Shown here: in pieces, positions 1 through 10,700 of the stretch | How the letters are laid out: the number at the start of each line of letters is the position of its first letter | How positions within the stretch are numbered: position 1 is the first letter of the stretch | Source: Pristionchus mayeri | Lineage: Eukaryota; Nematoda; Chromadorea; Rhabditida; Neodiplogasteridae | Direction of reading: 5' to 3' | DNA length: 64,000 bases | NCBI GenBank assembly: GCA_036245805.1 | Contig: BTRK01000006.1 | Coordinates: 39,870,901-39,934,900 of the forward strand | The notes under the pieces: model-generated | The model's input: the letters and a program-made list of their open reading frames with translations, nothing else | Told to the model about the DNA's origin: nothing | Databases searched by the model: none | Translations under genes and position numbers: made by a program

Positions 1-74
1 ATGCACTCTTTCAGCTCGTCTTTCATTGCGACAAAATCGCCGCTTTTCCTTCGCAATGACCGAGCCCATTCCAT
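1..74 (-). CDS. Zinc-finger family paralogue, first exon only (cut by window edge)
   Basis: Reading leftwards from an ATG at 74, the minus strand gives a peptide starting MEWARSLRRKSGDF and continuing VAMKDELKEC to the window edge. This resembles the first exons of the zinc-finger paralogues starting at 43068 and 48530 (the latter has SLRSMRNDFPTMKKEL): a basic SLR segment, then an acidic K-[KD]-E-L helix. A TTGCAG acceptor lies two bases before the ATG, as in the other members, which fits spliced-leader addition. Only about 24 residues are visible, so nothing can be said about its fingers. I infer a fifth member of the family; the alternative is a solitary 5' fragment left by duplication. 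Confidence 0.55.
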   Translation of the reverse strand, partial: MEWARSLRRKSGDFVAMKDELKEC

Positions 75-135
75 TGCTGCAATAATTAGTACTGTTTACG
101 AAACGTTTGATCACATACTAATCTGAGAACATACT

Positions 136-719
136 CTAGATGAATTGCAAGTTCCTACATTTAGTATTACACGGTCTAACGGGCTACACCCCGGCAACAC
201 TACGTATTTGGACATCCCCACTGGCTTAGCTGATTTCCTCAAGCTACCATAAGAGGAACTGTCATAAAGCTATATGATGGTAGTAAATGATAAGGATAAT
301 CTAACCGCAACTTACTAGCGTTCTCTGATGAGTTAAATTGCGAGGGTGGAACGATATCAGCGGGTCGGCTCGCTTTCAGAGGCACGGTTGGGAGGGTCAA
401 GGGACGAACACGCTCTGATCGAAGCTGAAAATCGGGTTTATTTACCAGATCTCACGTAAACAACGTTCAGAAAACAGTATTTTCAACGCAAACTCACATC
501 AATGGGCAGATCACTGCTCTGCGAGAAGAAATGGCGGTTACACCATCTGGGATCTTTGACTTTCCGATGTTTCTCGAGCAGCGCCGCTGTCTCAAACTCG
601 TCCTTGTTCTGTCTGAGCAGCCATTCCATCTGAGCAGCTGCCCTGTTTGGAGGGGGGAAGTTCTTGGTGTAAACTGCCAGTTCATTGCAGAGGAAGCACT
701 TCTTCTTCCTCGCGTCCAT
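136..719 (-). CDS. Small THAP-like (C2CH) zinc-binding protein
   Basis: Proposed exons are 719-498, 424-316, 229-204 and a last short one ending in TAG near 136. The ATG at 719 follows a TTTTCAG acceptor by one base, so I chose it over the longer upstream reading. Exon 1 starts MDARKKKCFLCNELAVYTKN and holds C-x2-C, an FPPP segment, a central tryptophan (MEWLLRQNK) and a terminal WCNRHF. That is the C-x2-C...C-x2-H spacing and aromatic pattern of THAP-type DNA-binding domains, also seen in nematode LIN-15B/LIN-36-like proteins. Exon 2 is proline- and serine-rich (VRPLTLPTVPLKAS). Exons 1 and 2 join in phase; the last two are guesses. No partner domain is visible, so the product would be a small DNA-binding protein of about 130 residues. 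It sits between two zinc-finger paralogues. Confidence 0.5.
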
Positions 720-1075
720 TCTGAAAAGTGTGCTAAGACGGTGAAAAGATAAGAAGTGAAAACAATAGCAATATTCGAAATAAAACTCAAAAAGATGCAT
801 TGAATGCGGCAACCCGGTTGTAAATGCGCCTTTTGTACCCATTCTATTTTCCGGATCCACATAAAATATACCAACATTTTTCATCACGAAATGAGTTTTT
901 TTCTTCAAATTTTTCATAATTACTATGTTTCTTCAAATAACATAAATAACATATAAATTTCAATTGAAACATAATGAGTTTCAATATGGCAACACTGCAT
1001 TGTTCTCATTTTTAAGATGCATTTCAATGTGTTTCGAATGTTTAAATTGCAAATAAATGACACGATATAACACAT
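720..1075. other. AT-rich intergenic stretch
   Basis: This lies between the THAP-like gene start and the first large palindromic element. I see no coding exon, RNA gene or clear repeat. It is the only visible place for the promoter of the THAP-like gene. Confidence 0.4.
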
Positions 1076-2932
1076 GTATCACGAGTCAGTGAAGCAAAAC
1101 TAGCCCCTTCGTGAACGATTTTTTTCAAAGATTTTTAAAATTAGCCATATATTGATGGTAGAAGGTACCAAGGACAAGAAAACGAGGGAACCATGTTATT
1201 TGTCCCAGATCCGGCTTTTAGACATTTTCCGGTTTTACTACCGGTTATACTGTATATCAGTCCGCAGAAGAGCTACAGATATGTCATAGGTCTTAAAAAA
1301 TCGGGAAAAATATGACAAATAACTTTACTGTTGACAACTTTCGGATTGGACCAAAACTCATAATTCTGGGATCGAAAAACCACATTTTGAATTTAAAAAT
1401 AAATATTTTCCCTATCGGTTTTTATTGCGGAATATGAAAGACCAATCTGTCAAGAGTCTTAGAAAAAAATATGAAGGAAAAATTTTATACCGTATTTTTT
1501 GATAGTAGCGGTTAAAGGTGAGGTCCCGAGGAGACGAATTGGAAATAATCGAAATCTTCTACATTGTACGTTGAACTTCGGCCAGCATTATGCTGTTTTA
1601 TTTTGTACAACACAGTATACATCGAAAAATGTTCAAAGGAGATCGGATTTAGTGGTTCGCAAAAAATTGATTTTCAAAGATCGGATTGTGGCATGTTTAG
1701 GGGCATGTAAAGTATCATTATCAAAGTGAACGTCCATTGGTCATATGCTGATGTTCAAGTACAGTAGGCAGTCTATCAACATTCACAGAACTCGGCCCTT
1801 GCAATTACTCAAAACATCTAGATATTCGCAATCGAATTTACGAAAATGAAAGATTCGAAAAACAAAACAAATCGGTTCTACCCAGATTTTGCGAAACTCG
1901 ATCGGATTTGAACATCAAAATTCATTTTCATACCATATAAGTCATCAAGCACACTGATTGGTACAACGCTCACCATTTGATTTTTTTTTTGTTTCGAAGA
2001 GGTGGAAATAATTTTTTTCCAGAAACAAGCAGTATAATTGTATTCACTGGGAATTCATACTTTTATGATCATACACTGAATTTAGATGTTCAAATCTGAT
2101 CGATTTTCGCAAAATCTGGGTAGAACCGATTTATTATGTTTTTCGACTCTTTCATTTTCGTAAATTCGATTGCGAATATCTAGATGTTTTGAGTAATTGC
2201 AAGGGCCGAGTTCTGTGAATATTGATAGACTGCCTACTGTACTTGAACATCAGCATATGACCAATGGAAGTTCACTTTGATAATGATACTTTACATGCCC
2301 CTAAACATGCCACAATCCGAGTGTTAAAAATCGATTTTTTGCGAACCACTAAATCCGATCTCCTTTGAACATTTTTCGATGTATACGGTGTTGTACAAAA
2401 TAAAACAGCATAATGCTGGCCGAAGTTCAACGTACAATGTAGAAGATTTCGATTATTTCCAATTCGTCACCTCGGGACCTCACCTTTAACCGCGATTATC
2501 AAAAAATACGGTATAAAATTTTCCTTCATTTTTTTTTCTAAGACATTTGAGAGATTGGTCTTTCATATTCCGCAATAAAAACCTCTGCGTTTCTACTGCG
2601 TGATGGGGAAAATATTTATTTTTAAATTCAAAATGTGGTTTTTCGATCTCAGAATTATGAGTTTTGGTCCAATCAGAAAGTTGTCAACAGTAAAGTTATT
2701 TGTCATATTTTTCCCGATTTTTTAAGACCTATGGCATATCTGTAGCTCTTCTGCGGACTGATATACAGTATAGCGGGTAGTAAAACCGGAAAATGCCTAA
2801 AAGCCGGATCTGGGACAAATAACCTGGTTCCTTCGATTTCTTGTCCTTGGTACCTTATACCATCAATATATGACTAATTTTGAAAATCTTTGAAAAAAAT
2901 CGTTCATGGCTTCCTCCATCGACTCGTGATAC
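1076..2932. mobile_element. Large palindromic (foldback) element FB1
   Basis: The two ends are a perfect 12-bp inverted match (GTATCACGAGTC at 1076 and its complement ending at 2932). The two halves remain near-complementary to a centre around 2000; for example, 1142-1250 matches the complement of 2770-2880. Each arm is about 900 bp. There is no transposase reading frame: the 1499-1729 frame is just arm sequence. Parts of the arms (ACAAGAAAAC, CCGGCTTTTAG, GAGCTACA) recur in the palindromic element at 39409-40702, so the two are one family. Either a non-autonomous foldback transposon or two inverted copies of a shorter repeat would give this picture. Confidence 0.8.
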
Positions 2933-3154
2933 CTGTGATAAGATAATTGGCTTTCACAGCTTTGAAATCTCCATAAAGTTTGACGTGCAAGAAGTGTCAA
3001 TCATCGAAACTGTGGCATGAAATGTCATATTTTATCAGTTTTCATCCATACCAGTAATCTTTCTCGGAGAGATCAGGCTGGGACACTGTCCCTATCAGGC
3101 AATATGAACAGTTATCATGAGGTAGCTTTGGGCATTCAGAAATACAACTGAAGT

Positions 3155-6100
3155 CTAGGTTTTCGATTTGGACGCTATCTTTTGCTGCAACATCTCGTTT
3201 TTCTGTGCCGTCAAATCAGCATTCTTCACTTTCCGAGCGATTTCGTAGTCGAATTTTAGGCCGACGCTGCATCCCGAACTCTGCAAATCTCAATATTGTC
3301 TTAGCGATTCAGAGTTTTCGGATATTTCATATCACGCCATTTACTGTATGCTTGTTCTAGTGGTAATCGGAAAATAAATTCTCAAACAATTAGGTGGCTT
3401 ACTTCTAGCCAGTGCGTGAAGAGCTCGAAACATCGTGCTGCTTGGAATGTGCAATTGTGTGCTGCGCACTTCAAGAGCGGAACCTGGACAACGGATAATT
3501 ATACAAAAATCATTAAGAAAATTGATTTGCTTCGCTTCATGATCCCACATAAATCCATTCTTTACAGCTAAACGTTGGCAGGATTTGTATAGATATGATT
3601 ATACTGGGCAATCTCAACAGAATATCCAAATTTATGATTCCGCGTAAACTTATGGCTTACTTCATATGCGCAGAGTCGCTTGTGGTATGCGTCCATGTGA
3701 CTGACGAAGTGTGATAGATTCATCAGTATCACTTCCTTATCACAGAAAGGGCATTTGGTATCTGCAAAGTGCCGTAATTATAATAATAAATTTTTTATAT
3801 ACTCTAATTATTTTTTTCTACATATATAAATAATAGACCTTTCGGTAGCTTGAACCGCAGGCATCCGAACGTTTCCTTCCACTGCACGTACTTCGAATTG
3901 TGCACCATCTGCAATGTCAGCAAATTTCAGGAAATAAAATTATTTTAATGGAGCTGTACGGTACGTGTTGTAGTTTTTTTCTACAATGGACGCTCTATCC
4001 AGACTATTTTTGGTAAGAAGATCAAGAAGGTTCTATAGGCTTACAAGCATGTGGCGTTGAATGTCTTGGGCTTGATCTGAGCGGAAGTCGCAATTATTGT
4101 CCTCGCACTTCTTGACGTACCTTGAGAAGCGATTTTTATAATGCGATTTGCTTCCCTTCGACACTACTATTTGTTACCCCATGAGCACGATAATTGAATA
4201 TTAAATATTATACTTTGCCCGCCAACTCACGTCAACCACTGATCCTTATGATATTGCTGGAAGTGCTGGGAGATCTTGATGGTCTGGAATTCTGCCCTGC
4301 AGTTCGGCTGCTGGCAAGGAACCATTCGGAAGGGCTCCTGCTCCTGCAGCAGCTTCACCTGCTGTCGCCGCTGCAGATTCGTGATCTGAATCAAAGTGAA
4401 ATGCTTTCCACGTACCGAAATTTGAATTTAATGGCATCGACTGTTTGGTCGTCTTTTTTTATATATGAGGGCGTTTGCCGAAGATTCGATCAGAGTCCGG
4501 CACAACAAAAAAAGTCAATTTTCCAATTTTGAGTTATTAGGAGTAATGGATGGCGCTGAAGAAGATAGGCATGCTCATTTTGTACGTAGAGCTTCCGTTG
4601 GCTCCAGTTCGGATCTTCTCGACTTTTAGGCAAACGCTCTCATATTTACGAAAAGTGAAATGTAAGATGCACCTGTGTAGCGGGTTTGGTGTGTCTTTGC
4701 GGCAGTGGCAGTGGTAGTGGAGGTCTGCCTCTACCTCGAGATAGCATAGGGGCAATAGGGACAAAGAGCGTCCGCTTAGAAGATGCGGAACTAGAGCCGA
4801 ATGACCTGTAATATTCACATGCTGAATTTGGCTAAGAATATAGTTTAAAATTTTGTAAGTAATGAAGCTCTTTTTTCTGTCGTTATCCAAACACTGCTCA
4901 CACTGTATCCGCTATTGGCTGCTCCATCGGCTCCTCCTTGATCTCTTCCTCGTCCTTGATCTGCGCATTATGGAAGGATAAAATGCCCTATCGAAAAATT
5001 GCACAGCTACAATAACATACATAGCCAACAGATATATTTGAAACTCTATTTGGAACTTGAAATAACGAAATTGAAAAGTGCAATACCGTTTGTTCGAGAT
5101 CTCCATTTGAGTAGGTAGGCAATGGTGCAGGTGATCTAATCGGATGTTCATTCATCTTATCGTCTGATACTCCTCCCGATTTATAGCGAACATCCCAATA
5201 TCCTTGAAATATGTTTTTAAATATTTAATTTGCCTCTGCCCCTTCTTCGCTTCCCCGATGCAGGATGCATGTATTTCAGATGGTTGAAAGTGTTCACTTT
5301 TCTTCAATGTTATGAACTCCAAATGAGAAGATACGTTTTCGTTTTTCAAAGCTTCTCTTTCAAATGCTTATGGAACTAACCATCTTCAAATTCTTCCTCC
5401 TTCACTTCTTCTTTTATCTCTCGAGAGCATCCAGGCTGATCGGAGTAGACGCTGTAACAATAAAATAAAATCTGAGCACCGTTTGTAGAGTGTCGATTCC
5501 TACGACCATCCATAAATAATGCTATGAGTTATTTCACGCACTTCAAATATTTCATGGTTTGTGTTTGAGAAACTCTTGGATTTTTGGTTCCTTACCTTGT
5601 CCCATTTACGTTTGCGGATTCCTGGATCGTTACGATTTTCTCTTGCATTTTGGCGAGAGGGGTAGATGAAGTAGACACAAGTGGAGAGTTCGGAAGATTT
5701 GATTTTACGGGCGCCCAACCTACAATATTCATCTTAGCATATAGTATAGTATGCAAGTATGTCGTGTGCCAATTTCTCAGCGTAGGTCTAGTTATCATCA
5801 CAAGAGTGAAAGGCTAACCTTTGAGAATCTTGTTGAAAGGAGGAGGAGATGCGCGACGAGGTCTCTTCGCTTTAACTGAAACAAAAACATGAAATGACTC
5901 CATTATGCCCTCCCCGTAGTTTACAATTCTTGTAAAATACCAATTAACCGTATGCACATGTCTCGAATGGCTCAGACTTTTTTGTTTATCTAGATTATGC
6001 TTTCATGGGGTGCATTATCACATTTTCGCAAAATTTCTTCAATTCTCACGCGAATGCATGTTATCTAACCTGGCTCCGGCTTATCTTTGGTTTTCTTCAA

Positions 6101-7240
6101 CTTCGTCTTGTCGATCGGGGGAACTGGCTGCAAATACACATGTATTTACTCTTTCAGGACTGATTTTAAAGAAGTTTGCACGTTTAGTGCCTTTGGTTGC
6201 ACCTCTAGTGACGAGTTGTAGCTCACAACGGGAGAAATTTTCTTGGTTATCAAAAAAAATGTAGCCACATTACAGTTGATCTCGTTTACACGACATCCCT
6301 TGTGTGCACCTACCTCATCCACGCGGTATCCGTTCAATGCATCCATAAACAGCACGAAAGACCGAGCGAAGGTCTGTAGAACAATCTGAAAAAAAACATT
6401 TAGTTGCAACTCCGATTCAAGAAACCTGCGCGTTCTATCATAACGCTCTCTAAGCCAACATCGAACTGGATCATCTATCATCTATGGAGGCCGTTGCTTG
6501 AAAATTGTAAATATGTGGAAGCTGTTGTGCCTGCTTTGTTCATTAATGATGATTCAGACTCACTTCCTTGTGATCCCTTGATGGAGCGAATGACTGAATG
6601 ATATCTGCTGAGGCATCCAGAGCGAAATTCGTCTTGAACGGCTGAAATTATGATTCTCAAATTAACTCATTTATTGAAAAAATGTAAAACCATGGCTCTG
6701 TTTCTAACTGTTACATTATTCGATTGTACTCATTTTACGGCATGAAAATCTCTGGGATCCAGTTGATTTCATAAATTTCTGGTAGGATTCAATGACCTCA
6801 TCAGCTGTTGAAATACGAGCAATTATGGTGCTATTTGGACTGTGTTTGTCGTACTAAATGCAGTGTTACCGTACCCTTCGCTCCTGGACGCACTCGAGAC
6901 CCTTGCAGAGCAGCTCAGTGATGGTGAACATGATGCGATTGTACTGATCCATCTGAAACCAGGGCCAATTAATGTGCTGATGAAACGGCAAACGATCCAC
7001 ATATGTTGAACTATTTAAAAGGACCCCTCTATACAGTCTCTCATTGCTTCTCGTAGCATAGGAGACTCTCATAGGAGAATTATGGCCTATCTTACTGCAT
7101 GAAAGTGAAATGGCTTTTAGATAAAGTTCAGATCCGAAACCAACGGATGCTTTGCTCAGCTTCATCGAGTACGTCAGTTCCTTCTTCATCTCATCGATCC
7201 GTGGATCTGGAGCTCCGAACATTGGCTGCGGAGGATCCAT
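3155..7240 (-). CDS. Multi-finger C2H2-type zinc-finger protein ZF-A
   Basis: Seventeen exons join in phase: 7240-7145, 6952-6875, 6641-6564, 6385-6314, 6127-6070, 5875-5819, 5719-5596, 5451-5381, 5172-5087, 4960-4902, 4805-4673, 4385-4231, 4120-4045, 3908-3839, 3761-3661, 3483-3403, 3280-3155, giving about 506 residues. Order: an N-terminal helical region (MDQYNRIMFTITELL, then FARSFVLFMDALNGY); a basic and acidic linker with repeated IKEE and VKEE motifs; finger 1 (CQQPNC...QHFQQYH); finger 2 (CEDNNCDFRS...IQRH); finger 3 (CPFCDKE...HMDAYHKRLCAYE); a Cys/His motif (CAAHNCTFQAARCFELFTHW); and a C-terminal helix. The fingers suggest a nuclear DNA- or RNA-binding protein; no named orthologue is recognised. 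The ATG follows a TTTCAG acceptor. It is divergent from ZF-B, 557 bp away. Some exon edges, especially 5172-5087, are less certain than the rest. Confidence 0.8.
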
Positions 7241-7797
7241 AACTGAAAGATAACAAATGATCCGGTGTTATCCGATGCATAGACTGCGCGGGCATGATAA
7301 CAACAAAATAACTTTCGAGCTAACCATCCCAAAATATTGATAATAAGAGAGAGAGAGCGAAAACCAACTGTTGAATGTGGTCAAATTCTAGCCAAGGATT
7401 CACAATCCCTTTCAAATACCGAAAATGTGTAGTAAATGCGTGTGTAAAGGTTGAGGCATTGTCGTACAGTAATCTCAACCGAGCGAAGAAGTTGAATTGA
7501 GGACTAAGTCATTTGTGTTCAAGAAAAATACATTTTAGATAATTGCAATTCCTAAACCACAATTAAGTCGGAAAGTGAATGAAGTAATGAAGAGATGCGC
7601 GGTAACTTCGGAAGAGTGGAGCCTTCCGACTGGGCTCTACCGGGATATGGTGTGGTTCGGAAACCGCTCCCTTATGAATACACGCTTAAAGCAAGAGCAG
7701 ACTCTCATCTCCCCTCTGGCATCCCTCTTATATGTTTATCATTTACAACTTATCTAATTAAATCGTATACTTCTTTTATAGTGTGAGTCATTCAGAG
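7241..7797. promoter_or_regulatory. Divergent promoter region between ZF-A and ZF-B
   Basis: The two paralogues start 557 bp apart and point away from each other, so both promoters must lie here. A short GAGAGA run sits near 7350. No TATA box or other known motif stands out. Each ATG is preceded within a few bases by a TTTCAG or TTCAG acceptor, as for trans-spliced 5' ends. The two short frames at 7575-7786 look accidental. Confidence 0.5.
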
Positions 7798-10700
7798 ATG
7801 ACTGGGGCTTCGATATTAGACATGCGGCACGATTTCGGTCGAGTTAAGGAGGAACTTTCCTCGGCGATGCTGCTTTGTATTCCTTCCGTAAGTGAACAGT
7901 GACGTTTGGTCATTGACTTCTATAGTATTGCTCGACTCAACTAGTCTCATCATATACGAATAAGTCGCCTCTTATGGACTTTTTGACATCTAATACTAAC
8001 TGAAAAGGGTTACCCGAATGGAAATGGTCTTTCGGAACGAGACCTGAGCATTTGAAAGATGAGAAAATGCTAAGAACTTCTATTGTTTTCGTAATTGCTA
8101 AAAAGTCATGTGGAGGTCTGGGTTGTGAAATGTAAAAAGAAGAAATAACATAGGAGAAAAGGAGCAATTACAGTACGACCAACAGACTCGATTGATGCTC
8201 ACGATATCCGAGTTGCTGTACGAGGCCGTTGAGAGTGTGGAGAGGAGGAAGGTTGGTGAAATTAATCGATAATAACAAATTAACATCGTTCTTAATACCA
8301 AGCGAAAGCGTCCACAGAACTGATCAACTTTTGAAAGGCTTATCATGCAAAATGCTTCGCCCTATGCCTCTTCCCAAACTTCACAGATCGCATATTTCAA
8401 GTTGTCACAGCACGATGATGTCATATTTATAGAACGTCAAGCTAGCAACACTGGTTTCTGCATTCGAAGCGATGAATTCATGCGATCCTCCGGTGGATGA
8501 TCAACAGGTTACCTTCTGTTTCCTAGGTTCCTAAATGTAACCCTAAAATCAGTACACAAACTATTAGGTTGGTGCAAAAGTTTCTGACTATTTTCATATT
8601 TGGAGATTTTTCCCATGCCCATTCATCTCGTTTTGCGAATAGACTAATGGCTTTCCTCAGTTTATGAGGGCATGGGAATACTTTCTAAACAACACCATGC
8701 CGTTCTAATTCGATCAACCAGAAAGGCACAATTCCCAGTCAAAATCTGTATTGTCCGTAATTTAACATACTTTTCAATTGATCATAGCTCCATGGAGAAT
8801 TGTTATATCGGCAAAACTGAACGATTGTTACAAAGCCCAATTCACGCGCATATTACCGGATCCTACATAAGTTCATTAGACCGGAATATCAATATTAAAT
8901 TTGCGTCAACTCACAAAATTATAGTAATTCTAAATTTCCTAATTTATGTTTCTTTGCACTGTATTCGTATAGATCAACCAAGAGATCTTAATGGTGGTGC
9001 ATTATATTCTACCTAACCGCCCGTTTTCACTTTTTATATTTAAAATTGAATTCATGCACCTATGGGCGATCGGGTTATTTCATAACCGCGATTCAGCGAA
9101 TTGGAGCATCGAAATCATCACTTGCCGCTGTTCTTCTCTACTCACTCGCAATTAATATCGGGTTTTCCACGTCTAACTGAACAAGCAACTATTGCCCTAT
9201 TATATTTATATTGGATAATATCAGGAGGTTACAAATATTCGAAAAGCAGAGCTCAAGCAAAAACACTGAAAAACGACAATTTCCGGAAGTTTCACTGAGA
9301 AAATTATTTTCTCCTGCTCAGGAAGCACTAGATCCAATACAATTATAATACAGTAGTCCACTATTAGTGAGTTCACTAAAACTAGATAGACATTTCAGAC
9401 AATCGAAATATGGCGGCAGAAATTGCGAAAAAATAATAGTCAGAAACTTTTGCACCAACCTAATATGTCTCAATGACACACATTTTACGGTAATTTTATA
9501 TGATTTTATGGAATAATGAATCTGAAACTATGGTTCTGAAAGGCCTCAAAAATAGCAAAATCAGATGAAAGATAATTAGACGGACTGAACTTGTTATGTG
9601 AAGATAAATCACCTATCGGTGGAACATAATCATAATTCAACAAGAAAAGACCGATGCATGAACAAAATTTATGAATATTTCAGTTAGTCCTGCACAAGTT
9701 TGCTCGTTCATTCGTTCTCTTCGTCGACTTGCTAAGCAGCTCGATTAAGTTCAGCGAACTCCAGGAATCACAGGTGGCAATTATACTGCAAACACTGAAA
9801 TTCGGCTCATCGTCTATCAAGCACTATTCCGACCGATTGATATGGAGGAGGGTGTTAAGCGATCGTAGAATCATCTTTTTAACTCTTGTGAACACTAGTG
9901 AAAGCAATGCAGGATCTAGAGCACAACATCATCCAAACATTGGACAATACTGATAAAAATAGAACCTTCGCAGCCAATCGCTCTGCCCGGACCCAATCGA
10001 CCATCGTATCATTCACCGCAGCAGGTACAGAGACGAGAGGCAGGGAGAGGTATACTGTTACTAAACGATTCATACCGCAGTAAATTATGTTTATAAGCCA
10101 CACATAAACGATTTAAATTGGCGCACTTACAGTTCCTATGAAGAGGTCTCGGTTGGATCCGGATGGTCGGATGCCCGCAAGCGCACAGAATCGTTAGTTA
10201 ACTCATACTATATTTACTCTTTGGTGATTAGGAATACCTAACACATTGTTGGTGCATATGAAGCCGTTCGCCTAAGAATCGAGCAATGTCCCCCAGGGGT
10301 CTGGCACATCAATTTTTCGAAAATTTGAGGAAAGGGGTTCTCAAGGGTGCTGATCATCATGGTCAACTTCATTTTGCGTCAACTCGATTGGTTGGGCCAG
10401 GCGGCATGTAGGCTGCACCCACGGTTGTGAGCATAACTCCGGAACCGATTGAGGAATTAATTTGAAATTTTCACTGGGTCAAAATGAGTTTACCATGACC
10501 CCGACCAAGCCAAATTTGAATAGTTAAATTCGTGTTAATTATTTAAAAATTTGGTTCTCGAATATAAAACAAAAGCTGAAAACGTGAATTGTAAAGAAAT
10601 ATCCGCCGTGTTCTGAGGATCATTTTTCGTATACAGGGTAGGGGGTTTAAGCTTGTCGGTTTTTTGCTATATGCGATTTTCCGAGTCATTCCCATCACTC

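Noticed and set aside
483..917. A 144-residue minus-strand protein starting MKNLKKKTHF
   Set aside because: A TTTTCAG acceptor one base before the ATG at 719 marks the likely true 5' end. The extra N-terminus is AT-rich and unlike the conserved domain.
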